Positions 11,085-24,829 of a stretch of DNA of 64,000 bases are shown here, one piece after another. How positions within the stretch are numbered: the stretch's first letter is position 1; every line of letters starts with the position of its first letter. Source of the DNA: Archilochus colubris (lineage: Eukaryota > Chordata > Aves > Apodiformes > Trochilidae). Location: NCBI GenBank assembly GCA_023079485.1, contig CM041084.1:120892467-120956466 (forward strand), read 5' to 3'. A program made the translations under genes and the position numbers. Below the pieces are notes generated by a model. It did not search any database. It saw only the letters and a list, made by a program, of their open reading frames with translations, and was not told the origin of the DNA.

Positions 11085-11245
11085 GACCTTAACAGAAGGT
11101 TAAGATAGGCAGAGACCTCTGGAGGTCATTGGTACAACCTCCCCCCTCAAGCAGGACCACCTGGAGGTGGTTGCCCGAGACCATGTCCTGACCACTTCTA
11201 AATATCTCCAAAGATGAGTTTCCAAAAACAACATCTGAGTGGAGG
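11085..11245 (-). mobile_element. Old CR1 LINE 3' fragment
   Basis: The plus strand reads GACCTCTGGAGGTCATTGG followed by a CAAGCAGGACCACCTGGAGG block. This is the reverse complement of an avian CR1 3' end close to the tail. The copy is short and diverged, with no coding capacity, so it is older than the copies at 6.9 and 29.3 kb. Confidence 0.7.
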
Positions 11246-12918
11246 GGAAAGTCAGACACATAATGAGTGACATAATTCTGGAGGTAAACTGGAGAGCAGA
11301 CTGGTGTTTTAGATAGGGAAGTGAAGTACTGTCTGTGAAGGATTTTTTGATAAGGTTTTGTACCAGAAATAAATAAGGGCTTGGTGTGACCCAGATGCTC
11401 AGATGAGTGCCTTACACAAGCATTGATTACATCATAAAAGTTTATGCTCTAAAGAGCCTAAGCTACTTAATACTTGGTGAGCACTCTAATGCAATAGTTT
11501 TTAGATTCTTCTAGGGCTTGAACCTGCCACACTGACATTCGGTGTCAGAGAAATCAAAATGACTGACTGTGGTTCTGGATTCTTGTACACATCCCTGAAG
11601 CACAGTATGGTATTGCATAGAAATAAATTTAATTACTGTATGAAACATGGCTTCTCTCAACAATGTAGACACTGCTGATTCTTCTAACCAAAAAATGTGC
11701 AGTTGAACTGAAAACAAAAAAAAAGCACTAAAAATTATAAAATTATCAGGGATATGGAAATGCTTACACATATTAAAAATTATTAAATAGATCAAGGCAA
11801 TTCAGTAGAGAGAAGAAAAGAAAGATTATTTTTAAAATTTAATCGTATAAAGTATCAAAGAAAAGTTAAGGGATCAGCTGATTAGAGTCTACAAAATCTT
11901 TAGGCACTTTGAGAATATACATAGAGAATTATTGATTGCTGTGCTTTTCCATACAAGGATACAGATTACCAAGAGAAAGAGGAAACCAACAAATTAAAAA
12001 CAAACAAAATGAGATACTTCTTTGTACAGCATATAGCTAATCTGTGAAAGTCACAGCTACACATTATGGATATTAAAAAAATATCATATGTTCCATCTTA
12101 CTGAGGGAAAAAACCCCAAACTCTCATTCAAGAATCCTGAATGACAGACTGCTAGAAGCTGGACAAATATGGGAAAAAATATGACATGCTTTGCCTGGTT
12201 CTTGCCCTCTCCCCATGATATCTGCTACAGGACATTGTCAGAGACAGAGTATGAGACTAGCTAGACCTTTGGTTTGAACTACTATGGCTGTTCTTATTTT
12301 CTTATGAATTTAAACTGCATGTTATTCCAGAAATTCCCAGGCTGCAATAGTAACTCCAGCTCCAGTCTAAGTGATTACACAGGTGGTACTTCAGTAGACA
12401 GTAGTATGGGAACAATAGTAGAGCAGTGTCAAATTTGGGCTGGGAACAACTGCACTGGGATCATCAGACCCAGAAGTCTATAATATACTGCTAGGATTCA
12501 GTTGCCTGCTATGCATTTAATCTCTGCTTTGGATTATAAATTAAACTGGAATTTAAATAAAAGTTGTGGACAGAGGCCTTTAACCATGCTGATAGATATC
12601 ACAAGGTTTCTTTTGAGCCACAAAGCACAAAAGTAGTGCTATTTTTGATTGAATACAGAATTCTTTTTTAACTTCCCGTTCTAAAATAATTTAAGTTTCA
12701 TTTGTGGCTTGGCTCTTCCATACACTCTTTGTTCATTGAATTTCTAGTTGCTTCTGTTGAAAACAGAGATTCTTCAAGTGAAATGTTTTAAAGAGATTTA
12801 GAAAACATTCTGGAATGAATTTTAGAAGTAATGGATATTCCCTTGATTTTTATCCTTGTATTGTATATGTAAAAATGAAAAAATGATCCTTTTAATTGTG
12901 GAATTAATAATTCTTTAA

Positions 12919-12940
12919 TTTTTTTTTTTTTTTTTTTTTT
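12919..12940 (+). repeat. Poly(T) tract
   Basis: About 22 consecutive T residues. No retroposon head could be recognised next to it. Confidence 0.9.
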
Positions 12941-13930
12941 AAGATTGTGGCCCTAACATTGCACTGTCTCTCTAGAATGCTGATCTGATCTGAAAATTAT
13001 CATCAATGTTCAGCCCAGATTAATTATTTATAAAAAAACAAAAAACAAACAAAAAAAAACCCACCACAAAGTGCTATTTACAAAAAGATAGATGAAATGA
13101 AACTCCTGTTAAGTACAGCAAAAAGAAATGGAGCATAGGATGGTAATAGAAATAAGTACACTAATTGCCATTAGATACAGAATAAAGTCAGTGTTATCAA
13201 ATTAATCAAACCATGGTTTAGATTTTTAAAAATTATTAGAATTTGTTTTAAAATATTGTCAATTAATATCCTCTACTATTATGAGTTTAAATTTATCTTT
13301 TTTTGAAAAACATATAGCAAATGGCCATGCTAATCTAAGGAAATCAGGCTACATTATTGCAATTTCTTTTAATGGTGAAAGATACAACATTTATAAACAT
13401 TTTTTTGGTGCATGTTTAAATAGTTTTCCATTCTTTGACTAATAAAATGTTTAAAACTGATGAAATAGTCATTGTCTACAACCTACATAGGAAAAGGCTT
13501 TGATTACAGTAAAATTACACAGAAATGTGTCATTAAAAGACATTGGACAGACATAAAACCTAACCTTTTAAGCTGAAGAATACTTAATATTCTCTTCATG
13601 ATCATGCAAGGGGAAATTCTTTGCTATGGAATAGCTATTTTCCTGTTAAGCAGGCTATTTCATCAATGATTTATTCCTGAGATGTAATAGGTCGTTTAAA
13701 ATGGTGGTTTAAAAGTTAGGCCTTTTTTGTTTAATTTTCTCACAGGCAGTTGGTAATTATCATGGTCCTGCAGTTTCTCTGGAATGCTGTGGAGGGTCAA
13801 ATGCCAATGGAACCCTGCTTTATAGGGTAATTAAGACAGTAGACATGGTTATTAAATACATCGTGCTAAACTAAACTGGAATGCTGTGAAATAAAATCCA
13901 AAATCATAAATAAAACGTGGGTATTCTAGC

Positions 13931-13980
13931 GAAAAGAAAAAAAAAAAAAAAAAGAAAAGAAGAAGAGAGAATAAAAAAGA
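13931..13980 (+). repeat. Poly(A)/GA-rich tract
   Basis: A17 run followed by AAAAGAAGAAGAGAGA-type purine repeats. Confidence 0.85.
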
Positions 13981-14861
13981 GGCTTTCTACAATCCTATTT
14001 GCCGTAAATAGTAAACAGTTTACAATAAACATCTCTGGCTGAATTGTGTCTAAAATTCATCTATTTAAGTATCTGCAGACTTGCTAGATGTTTCAGGAAT
14101 ATCTTAAAACTAGAAATAAGAACAAATGTGTTCTAAGTGTGTTTTGTGTGCCCAGAAATCTAGTACAGTAATCAAAATTCAACCTCATAGTGCCCAGTGT
14201 ATCTAAAGAATGTAAAACAACTTCCACAATGAATAGAACCTTCTGTGTTCATAATTACCATGCAGCATGTGCTGGAAAATCTGTCCTAAAATAGGATGAT
14301 GAATGTAAGTTTAATGTGAATAACAAATGAATTTTGGAGAATTCTGCAGAAACTATTATGCCTCTTTTTAAGGTATTACCAGGTGTAGCAGAGCTGTTTG
14401 ATTCATGTCAACCCAAATATTTTGTTTGCCATATCTTTTAGGCCACATATAGAGATACTATTTTGTGTCTTATGTACAGGAGAGTGGCAAAGATTAAAAC
14501 TTGATCAACATTGTAGTACTAACAGGATGAAAGGTGAAATATTGCAATCTCTAATATATTGCTCCTCCCTCCGAATTTAGAGGAAACTGCTCTTCATAAT
14601 TTTTCCATACTGAAAAGATAGGGTAATACTATTTCTTCCTAGAAAAATTGTGATGAGTGTACAAAATCAGCAGGAAATTCACTTTGGAAAATGAGTCAGA
14701 TATAAAACAAAGCCCATAAAACACAGAATGAGATTTTTATATGTGATCCAAAAATTTTATTCTCTTTGTTTAAAGCCTGGAAGATTATACATGCAAGTTT
14801 ATTAGTGAATTTGTTGCATTAAGAGAAAAGGAAAAAAAAAACCAACTATGCCTCCCTCTCT

Positions 14862-14890
14862 AATAAATAAATAAATAAATAAACAAACAT
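14862..14890 (+). repeat. (ATAA)n microsatellite
   Basis: Five to six units of AATA/ATAA followed by ACAAACA. Confidence 0.9.
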
Positions 14891-14924
14891 TTCCAATTCT
14901 AGCTGTAAAACTGGAAGCCAGAAT

Positions 14925-15005
14925 GTGTAGTTGACAGGCACAGAGCCAGCTGACTTTAAATCACTAGCCTTTCCATCAGATCAGTCTCCCTACTTCCACA
15001 TGGAA
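14925..15005 (-). mobile_element. Possible MIR-like SINE remnant
   Basis: The order CAGAGCCAGCTGACTTTAAA, then CCATCAGATCAGTCTCCCTA, recalls the reverse complement of the tRNA-related part of MIR-type SINEs. It is very diverged and the call is weak. Confidence 0.22.
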
Positions 15006-18000
15006 CACATTTTAAGTTAACAATGTGTAGTTTGGCAAAGGAATTGTTTTTCTTTGGCATAGAACAGTTGTCTCATTTCTTTTAAAAAAGTATTTTGTGC
15101 CTGCTTATATATACAGTGTGTGTCGACATTCTTTTGAACTTTAAAAACAGTTGTTACATCAAAAAACTTTACTTAGACAATTGCATTCTGGCTTTTTTGT
15201 TTTTTATACATATGAAGATATAAAGAATGGAAATTGATATTTAATTCATCTGTGTAATGGCTGGTGTAACTCATCCAGTTTTTAGTATTTACTTACATAC
15301 ATATATAAATGCCTCTAAAAATGTTGATTAAGCTACTTGACCACAGACACTCAGAAAACAGGCCCCCTTCCTTAAGACAGTAATTTAAGTAAATCTCAGC
15401 TGATATCAGGGTATTTATACTGTGGGTACAGACTGTAAGACAAACTAAGATTAAATCTGATCATTTTGTTCTTATTCCAAAACCTGGCCATTTCAACCAG
15501 ATGTATTTATAGCACGAAAGAGCAGTAGAATGGAATGCTACTCATTCAGACATTTGCAGTTGATTTATTCATTCCCAGTCACTTCCACTGAAAATTCAGG
15601 AAAGCAGAAATGCAAATTTTCAGACATTGGTTCCACATGAAATGGGACAGACCGCTGCACCAGCTACTGTTGTGAGACCAGATAGAGCTACTGCTGCCTA
15701 CACATAAAGAGAGCCATTAAGGAGAAGTTGTTTATTTCTGCTTCTGCAGAAATCATAAACACCAGCCATGAGCCTGACAGCACAAGCTGTGCTGCAGTAA
15801 ATTCTAGTACTTTGCTGGCCATTCTAAGCTGCCCAGTAAAAGTTACTGTAGCTAAATCCCATATACATTTCAAGAAATAATCCTGCTCAGAAGATGGTAT
15901 CATATTCATGCACAGCAGGGTGTGCAAATGCCTATAAATCAAAATGTAGAATCTGAAATATCTATAAAAAAAATCTGTGCAAATTTAACCATGACCCTTT
16001 GCCAGACAATAGGCCTTCATATGCTTTGCAGCTTAGCAGACACCAAGGAATTTTGTTTGGAAGTGATAGCTACTGTCTATGTAATATTTAGGACCTATTC
16101 ATGGAGCATCTGGCAGAAAATAAAAGGGTTTCCTCCTCTAACATATGCTAAAGAAGGATGTGGTCCTGTGCCTGCTCCTCCTCTCTGACTTTTTGCAAAT
16201 AGCACAACATAAGAGACAGTTGTTTCTGGCTGCCCTGCTGCCTGTCATGGCTGTCAAGTGAAATCCCATGAATTATTGCTCTTCCAGATGTAAGAGATTT
16301 CCAGGCTGCCTTAAACTGCCTGTGGTTTGTGGTACTGGAGAGGAGAGAAACGAGATTAAACTTCATCTCATCAGTTCAATCTGAAAAGATCACACAGAGG
16401 ACTAATAATCACAGCTTTTTCATTCCAGAGCTGGACCCGAGAGCTGTGTGTTTTTGTTTCAGGGCTATGTCACATTAAGCTTGTTGGAAGACATTGATTA
16501 AGGTCAAACAATGTTTGAAGATCAAAAATAAATTTTTTTAACTCTGTGTTGCTGCATACATTTTGCATTCTTCAAAAAGTGTCCTGCATCACTTTAGCTG
16601 GCTGAAACAGAAGACACTGTGAACTGAGTCCTGTAACTCTGAGATGTCAGAACTTCTTAGTGTAAACTTAAGAAAGATAAAAAAAGAAAAAGTTCACCTA
16701 AAATTAGGAATCTAATGTCCCATGGCAGCCAGCGTAATTCAGAGGAAACAGTCACACACAAAAAAAAAAAATCTTGGTTTCTCCGTAAATGCCTGCCTTT
16801 GTGATTTTAAAAAATTTGGCTTTGTTTGTTTGTTTGTTTTCATGGTCTGTTTGTGCCAACAACAATGGCTTCTGGACCTCTGAGGTTAGGCTGAATGTTT
16901 TGTATTAGCGAAGAATACTTATTCATACACCGATTAGTTATACAGTTTTCAGAACGCTTGACTGTAGCCCTCCAGAAGTTGAGAAATAATAACAGGTTCA
17001 AAATTATAGTTAGAGAAATTAAAAGAAAGGTTTCCATTATTGCTTCCAGAACTGTTCTGTAATTACATTGTTGACTCCAACCATTTACTGTTTAATTTCC
17101 AAGTAAGTTTTTTTCTGTCCATTTTGAGATAAAAACATATGTATGTATATATTCATGTGTGCACCGAGAGACATAGAAATGTAATGCAGAGTTTCCTGCA
17201 AACTACATTTTAAATAGTAACTGTAACATAAAATAGAATAATGCTTTAAAACCTAAGCATTGTCAAATTATTACTGTCAAGACTAGGTTTTTATGAAACT
17301 AAGACAAGTATTGAGGCCCCTGACATTCCACTTCAGCCCTATTAGCAAAATATTAATTATAGATAAGGAAAATATCTTGCCCCCAAAACACCTGGAAATA
17401 ATTGACAAATGTATGTGACTTAGATCAGAATGTAATTGCCCTGATTTGACCTATGTAGCTTTTTTAAAAAACTGACGTAGCTTGTTTAAGCAATAGTGTT
17501 GGCTACCAGATGTAAAACCTCCCAGGTTAGCTTCCTTTTCCATTTGAGCTCAGGCATATCACAAAGGCTCTCTAATGTGAGGGAACACCAGTAAAACAGT
17601 GACGAAAAGCATAGGAATGAATATCTGCAAGCGGCTCACATGAAAGCATTTATAGCTTCTCATGCGCGTGTATTAAACCCTAGTAGAAAAAAGAGCCCTT
17701 CATTGAAAATGCATTAATTATTTGACACTGGTTTTCCTCAGACATTTTTTTGCTGTGGGATGCAAGTGAAAGATTACAGCTGAAAAAATGATCATCATAC
17801 TTGAGGTAGGCTCACAGAATCTTTTCTTATGTTCCGTGTGAAGTTGTCTTGAACTGAAACCTCTGCTCCTTAAGGATTAAGGGATTGAAAAGCAAAGACT
17901 GAAGCTGCTGTAATTTAAACCCAGTCTTTCTCTAGCACAAAGGTGCAAAATGGACTAAACCAATCTGCTCCTTTGCTAGTTCAGCTAAGAAATAGTTTTA

Positions 18001-19345
18001 CCTTTTGGAAATTTTGTAATATTAACATTCCAAAGAAGTTATTATCTTTAAAGGAAATTTATTCTCTTGATTTTTCTAACATGAGATCAGAGCTGTGGGA
18101 CACAGAAGAAGTGGACATGGTTTCAAATTGCTGTTTACGGTATTTTTGAAAAATTCCATCTCTGTGAGGTATAGATAATTCATAAAGATAAAATTAATCA
18201 ATGAATACCACTGAGGTGGGTTTTCTTGTTTACAAAAATGTCTTGTCTCCAGAAATACTTGCAGAGCAGTTTTCTATTGCTGTTTAAAAATGGTTTTATG
18301 TTACTAAAGAGTCATAAAAAGTATCAGATGAAACAAACTTAGTTCCAAGGACTGCAAGAGGGAGCATTATGTTATATTGCAGATAATTAATACATTCACT
18401 AGACAGAAAAAATCCAGTTAATTACTGGGTACATGTTAACTGATTGCAGGTTCCAAGTTTCAGTAACAAAATGAACTGAATTCACATTTCAGGTTGTTGG
18501 TTTCTTTTTAAAGTTTGTCACAAAGACGCAGCACAAAATTCTAATCAAAGCAAATCAAAAGCTCCTTTTTAAAAAGTGGAAAAGCACCGTATCCAGCAGC
18601 CACAGCACTGTGGTTTGGTCAATATTGGGGCATGCAAGGGACCTGTCTTGGATTACTGGGTCTAATGCTTTACTCATGGATGAGCACGCCCTGGAGAAGC
18701 TGCAACTCCCAGCTAGGAAAAGAGAGAAGCTCAGCAGCTCAGCATTGCCTCTTGCAACCACTGGCTTGGAAGTGGCTCTGGTGTAGTTGGAGCTGGGATG
18801 CCCCCAGACTCCCACCAGCTCATCAGCTGCTGAGAAGTGGAGGTTTACATAGAGGTAAATAGGGGAGCTGTAGTCCTTTGGAAGTCTGGAGAAGTTTTTT
18901 CCCTAGGGGAAAATACATAAACATATTCTCTTGTGATATGTGTTGAAATTTACTACCTATTGCAGTAAGTGTAGACCTTAGAATTATTTGTCCTGACTTT
19001 GGGCTACGCTGCATAGTTTCCATTTGGGTGAGGAAAGGTCACATAAGTGGTTACATATTTGTATTTGTAAATCATCTTCTATCTGGTTTAAAACTGTGAC
19101 CTGCTGTTTATCCTTACGTTTGATGTGGAGTTGGCAACCAGCAATAACACGAGCTTTCCAGCATTTCCCACTTATAACTTCAAAGCCTAACCTGGAGGAC
19201 CACCCTCTCTAGAGACAGAAGCAATTCATTTTCCATATTCAATGTGCTTCTCTTGAGAGGAAAAAACTGCCAGTCATGCCAAATTGTGTTGAATGATACA
19301 AGGTAAAGCTAGTTTTATCACATGGGCAGCTGACACAAAACTCTT
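15006..19345. other. Unassigned AT-rich DNA
   Basis: No gene recognised. A GC-richer patch lies at about 18590-18860, with overlapping short frames on both strands and no motif. The segment 16860-17000 (-) has a 65-codon frame and retains several CpGs but matches nothing I know. A short (TTTG)n tract is at 16822-16840. Confidence 0.5.
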
Positions 19346-19349
19346 CCAC

Positions 19350-19425
19350 TTATCTTAGGTTGGATGGGAACTGGGTTCAGAGATGAAAGGTCAGTTCTTT
19401 ATCCACTAAGCCCTCTAGATATTCC
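19350..19425 (-). mobile_element. Possible tRNA-type SINE (MIR-like) remnant
   Basis: The plus strand contains GTTCTTTATCCACTAAGCCC preceded by AACTGGGTTCAGA. This is the pattern of a reverse-complemented SINE tRNA head (anticodon-stem and B-box region). Diverged, with no clear ends. Confidence 0.35.
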
Positions 19426-20043
19426 AAAATCCCCAGTACATTACAAATTTGAACAGTTTAAGCTCTCTTAAATAAAAGAATCTCTTCTTGAGGTAAAGTA
19501 TACAGTGTATATAGATACAGAGCAGAAGAAACATGTGAAAGGTCAGAGATGTGACCTTTTAACGTCAATAGTTTTATTTATTGACAAGAAGTCCAGTTTA
19601 AAGGGCTTAATGAAAAAGCAAGACAAGAATCAAGGAATCTGTTAAACTGAGTAAATTTGACTGACTAAATAAATTGTACTGAGTGCCTCAGAAATTGCAA
19701 TTGCTATGAATGTTTTCTGGGGCTTATTCTTAGCAGAGAAAGCAGCCTCAGAAATTAACAATATACTGGTTACACTGGCAATGCAGAAACTTGTCCCTCA
19801 GTTTTCCTAATACAGCCTAAGGCAATTAAAGTAGTGTTGTTATTAATATTTTTTTCCATGACACTTAATTGTTCTGTTATCTCAAGTAAGAAATAAAAAA
19901 GGCTTATTCATTAGACACTTTGTATTTAGGGCTCACTCCCACCGAAATCAGTAGAGTTAACCCTGATGGCAGGATGATATCCATAAAGATTCTCTCTTCT
20001 GCTGTAGGGTTTGTTTTGATTTTAAATTATTTTACTTCATTTC

Positions 20044-20061
20044 TTTTTTTTTTTTTTTTTT
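20044..20061 (+). repeat. Poly(T) tract
   Basis: About 18 T residues. Confidence 0.9.
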
Positions 20062-20282
20062 AGCATTTTTGTTGTACTGCCTGTAGTTGTTCAAGCCCAC
20101 ACAAGAGAATTCTATTTAGTCTGTGCATTGACAGAATAGTTGTGTTTCTATATTGCCTTTATGATAAATGTTTTTCTGAAACATCAAACACACAGTGAGA
20201 AATACTGGTGACTATGTCTATAGATAATGTGACTAAATATCACTACAAATAATAGATGTGTGTATCTGGATGTATATTAAAG

Positions 20283-20350
20283 TGATCCTGAGCACCATCA
20301 GTTTCCACTGAAAGTAGTGGGTCCTGTAAATGCTCAGAAATTCAGAAAAT
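20283..20350 (+). repeat. Ancient dispersed repeat fragment
   Basis: GATCCTGAGCACCATCAGTT followed by CCACTGAAAGTAGTGGG resembles an old interspersed repeat I associate with turtles, crocodilians and birds (a phrase like 'cattgaagtcaatggga'). Similar scraps occur at 39325 and 52970. The family is not named. Confidence 0.3.
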
Positions 20351-23300
20351 AAAGTCATTTAACTTGTAAAAATGGGTTTGCTCCTCCTTAAGTGCAATCC
20401 AAAAGTTCTGAAGATTAAAAGTGGAATTCATAAATTTGTTGCCTGCAAGAACATAACTTTGGCCTTTTACAGTGCTATTTCTAGACTACAGCACTGTTTA
20501 GGTGAATCAATTATCTGTCTCCTCAAGTGCAGATTTTATTTTCACGGACTTTTGGATTTTGCTGTTTCAGTAATAATGTCTGGTATTACTCTAGTTCGAT
20601 TCTACAGCTTCTCCTCTGAAAAGACAACTGTCTTTTGTGATGTAATTTAGAGACTTCATTACGAATGGGCATCAAGACACACAAATTGAGAACACAGGAA
20701 GAGAAACAAAGCTGGATTAAAGATTGCCTTGAACTGCTGGAGCTCTGGCCCAAGGACTCTGCATTCTTGTTTAAAATGCCTTGACAATAATACTGATCAT
20801 TTCATCTCTAGTGCCTTTTATGATTTTTTTCCTGTAAAATGAGAACAGGATAAATTGGGAGCAGCTATAGTGACAGAAACTGGATAGTGCAACACAACAA
20901 AGTGGTAGTGCTAGTTCTTGTGGTTACATTTTCATATTATTCCTCTTTCTTTTCTCATTTGTGTGCAAAAAAGGCCTTTGCAAATTGATATTGATAATTT
21001 TTCGTGTAAATAGTAAACAATGCCACACTGTTAACACAGCTTTGTTTATGAAACTTTATAGTCTAATTAATTCAGCAGGGTCTCTCATCAGTATTTCAGA
21101 CTACCATCATCATGACACGTTCACTCCATTTGATCTTTCATGCCACAAAGTATGTTAACACTTTGCATTTGTATTTTACAGATATTTTTAATGATCTCTG
21201 AGGACAGACAAAGTATTGCTGAAAGATTTCTTGATCAAAACAGACACTTGGTTTTATCTTTAGTTAACTGTGCAAGGTTTACAGTACCAGTTTACTCACG
21301 GGCTTCACTCAGATGACACAACCTATAACAACACTACATTTGCAGGTTTTTTCTCCTGTATTTTAAACATCAATACTCAACTTCATTATAGAGAGAAGCA
21401 TATGAACACTGAATCATCAGATCATTCACACCTGAGACAAAGCATTAACTAGACTCTGCTTTGAAGGAAAAACTAGAGAATTGCCTGATACATGTATATC
21501 AAGAGTAATTTCTTCATTGTTTAAATTATCTCATTTGAAAGAAATTTCATGCACAAAGAGGATGTGCACATGCAACTGGCTAGATCATGAGGAAATTCTC
21601 TGGTGTCATTCTGGCTTATTTTTAAGAAAAGCTGGAATGCCCCTCAGTTAAACTGCATTATATTGTGCAGGCCAGTTTTTATGTAGTCTCATCAGTGTGG
21701 TGAAATGACTGTTTATCAAAGGTCAGTTACAGTACTCAGAGCCCCACAATGGACTGAAATGTAGGAGAAGATGAGTAATTTGGAATCTTAATAAAGAAAT
21801 TTTGCTTTATTTGTGCCTAACCTTGAAAAACACTCACAGATTTCAACTATTATACAGGATGCAGCAGTACCACTTCTCAAGGGCCTTTTGTCTGCACACC
21901 TCACTGCCTGCCAGAGGCTCATTGTTAGCACTTAGTAACCACAGTAATAGAGGGTGGGTGTTTATCATATTTATTGACAAGTGTCTTTTGTTTTCTTTTG
22001 TCTCTGTTTTTCTCTCCCTGGATCTTGATGAACATGCTGGCTTTTCTAGCTTGCTTGTTTTCATTTAATCTTATTAAGGTATTTGGTAGCTTTTTCCTAT
22101 CCCAAGACAGAGGTGCCAAAGAAAGGTGCTTTTTTTCTTTCTGAGCTTCTGGACAGATAATTTGTACTTACTGTGTGCAGCCTGAGCATCTGAAGTATAC
22201 ATTAAGAGAATAAATGGCTGCACTCCAGCTCCACATATGGCAAATGTTTTATCCTGATATTGCTTTACCCTGTCAGATTACAAAATATGTATTTCTTTAA
22301 GTTTGCAAATAGAATCTGGTTTAAATCCTCTTAAAATGAGGAAAGACCTTAGGATTTTGGTTTGGGGGCTTGCTTTTTTCCTTAAAATTCTGGATGTTTT
22401 GTTTTGGTGATATGGCATTAGGAGAAGTTGGACAAGTTTGTTTTCAAGGGACTTTTAAACTCAAGAACTAGGTTTCCATAGTGACAAGTGTCCCTGGTAC
22501 TGTCTAAATTTTCAGCATCTATGAAAATACGGCCCTAAGTTTACTAGTTGATATCTGAAAACAGCAGTGTCATAATTTCAGGGTGGCTTGGTTTTATTTT
22601 TTGTTTTTGAAGTCTAAATTGAGAAAAATTCAGAGATTTTGGAACAGGCTGGAAATTTTGTCAAAAGGAAAAAGAAAAAAGAAAAAAAATTACATATTTA
22701 TCTTGTTACCTAAAACTTTTCCTTATGCTGAGTGTCTTCCCCATGTGACATGATGTAAGAAACTGAACTTAAGTGTAATAAGATGAATTCCACTAGTGAC
22801 TAAACCTGACAGTTTGTGGGGATTTTTTTCTTTGGATTATAGGTATTAAAACATCAGAAATTAAAAAAATAAATAAATATTTAAGCAATCTGTGTGTCAT
22901 GTTATTCTGCATCATAATATAGAGGTGAACTGGAAAGAAGATGTGTACACTGCCATGGAAGTTGTGAGAACATGTTGTACTTGTACCTTAGCTGTCACTC
23001 CAGACAGTCAAATGAAGTAAGTCAATGGATCTCTGGTACAGAGGTCAGAGTGGCAGTATTTCTGAAGAATTCAGAGAAGCTGTCTGGAGACTGCTAGTGT
23101 GTGAGATGGAGGAAGAAAGAGAAAGATGAGCAATGAATTCCCTAAAGCTATTCCCCTGAATGTGTTCCATAATAAATTTTAAATGCATGTCATAGTGGGG
23201 TAGAGGGGTCAGATTTACTAATAATTTGCATTAACATTTGTAATATCTATCTTTTATGAGCATGATCTCTTTTAGAGTTTGAAAGTTTATATTCTTCCAC

Positions 23301-23650
23301 AATAAATTCAGATTTTTTAATGGTTATGTCATTCTCTGTTATTATATCCTTTATCTGCATCTTTTATATATGAAATGAAGAGGCTGCTATACTCCTCTTA
23401 CTCCTTTCTTTGCCTGACTGCTTAGCAGACAGAAATGGCTGTAATCTGCCACAGCATCGACAACTGAACGGGGGAGAGGATGTTTTCCCCACAGAACCTA
23501 GACAATAACTCTGGGCAGGAGGAAAATGGACTAACACAAGGATCTGATGAGTGTCTTTCCTCCAATGACCCAGCTGGCTTACCCAGGACAAAGCTTTTAC
23601 AAGACGTAACTTAAATGAAATAAAAAGAATGAAAGCATTAAACACCATAG
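20351..23650. other. Unassigned AT-rich DNA
   Basis: Frames are short and mutually overlapping. Nothing recognised. Confidence 0.5.
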
Positions 23651-24640
23651 CTGAAGAAAAAGGAAAAAGAGGAATGTAAAGAAAGCTCAGAGCCTATCTC
23701 CAGAGTGGCAAATGGCAATATTACCCGTGTGATTGTTCCAGCCTTCACAAAGGGGATTGTTTGCCTAGCTGGGAGCCTCCGGAAAGGATTAACAGTTTTC
23801 CAGAGCAGACAGCACCCCGTGATCCCACCTCGGGGTATCTCAGGTGTGAAGTGGGGGCTTGGGGAGAGGGCAATGGTGCAGGCTCAATTGGCCAGTAGTG
23901 CTCTTGGCTGACATCGTAGTTTATTTGTGAGCTTATTAAGCCTGGCCAGTCCTTTGGGGGCACTCTTGGCAAAGGTCACAAAAGACAAGATTTTGCATAA
24001 TGAATACATTAAAATCTTTTTGTTAGTGCATGGGGAGCAAGAGGATAATGGCAATAAAGGTTTAGAATACAGGAAAGGAGGTAAAAGAAAATTAGTCCCT
24101 GAGGTAGCAAATATGATCACCATGTGGACTTGGGTTTCTATTTTAGCAAGTGAGCCCAGAGAGAAGAAAGTGCTTGGAAGAATCTTGCCTTTTATTTAGA
24201 TACATAGTCACTGTATTGAAGGAGTAGGCCACAAAGGGAGAAAGTGCCACTCTCTTCTATGATGTGTCATTTATATAGAAGGGTCCCAGACAGTGAATGG
24301 GAAAGGACAGAGAATGCTGTACACATTTTGAAGATCTCAGGGGGGTGGTGGGAGGAGGGAGGAGAAGAAATTTTAAAAAATATGCTATGTCAGCATGTAG
24401 GCTATACATTGCACTTAGTTATCATAAATTCATGCTGAAAATAAAGTTACCATTATCAGATATTGACCATGAGTCTCCTATGGGATTGATGTCATAAATA
24501 GAGCAGAGAGGACCTAAATGCACCTTTCCTGCCACTTTATTAAAGACCCAAATTGGGTGGCAAGGATAAGCAAGTTTAGGTACACATGTGAAGATGGCAG
24601 GGTCTCACAACTCAATAACCCCGTGATTCAAAAGACTCGG
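23651..24640 (+). pseudogene. Gag-like ORF relic, DIRS-type
   Basis: One plus-strand frame runs from 23651 to 24199 with a single stop (TGA 23909-23911). It begins Lys/Glu/Ser-rich (KKKEKEECKESSEPIS) and contains SLLSLASPLGALLAKVTKDK (23930-23989) followed by NEYIKIF. This matches the pattern I recall for the uncharacterised gag-like protein that precedes the RT in vertebrate DIRS elements. Near 24165-24185 the reading shifts +1 and continues as LFRYIVTVL (24192-24218), again a family-like block. In that same shifted frame, 24585-24635 reads HVKMAGSHNSIT, then a stop where a Cys would be expected, then FKR: this resembles a decayed C-terminal zinc-knuckle-like motif with its cysteines lost. 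Stops are present between these blocks. Confidence 0.52.
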
Positions 24641-24829
24641 GGCTGATAAAAGATAGAAACACCAGCTTTCAGGGTCAGTTCAAGGGTGATATAAAGAGAA
24701 CCAAATCCCAGTGAAAATAGATATAATACAACTCTAGTAGCTAAGTTATCCTAATCTGATGGAAGCTAAGTTGTGTGAATTTTTTCATTCTTTGCACTGG
24801 CTCTGAAGTACACATGTGCAATCCTAAGT

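Larger units (their letters stand above)
11246..14919. other. Unassigned AT-rich DNA with simple repeats
   Basis: No genes are recognised. T and A homopolymer runs and an (ATAA)n tract are listed separately. The stretch around 13760-13900 has low repetitiveness and could be conserved non-coding DNA, but that cannot be judged from one sequence. Confidence 0.5.

Noticed and set aside
18555..18862. GC-richer patch with frames on both strands
   Set aside because: Considered as a gene or retroposon piece; neither strand gives a recognisable protein, and no splice sites or repeat ends are evident.
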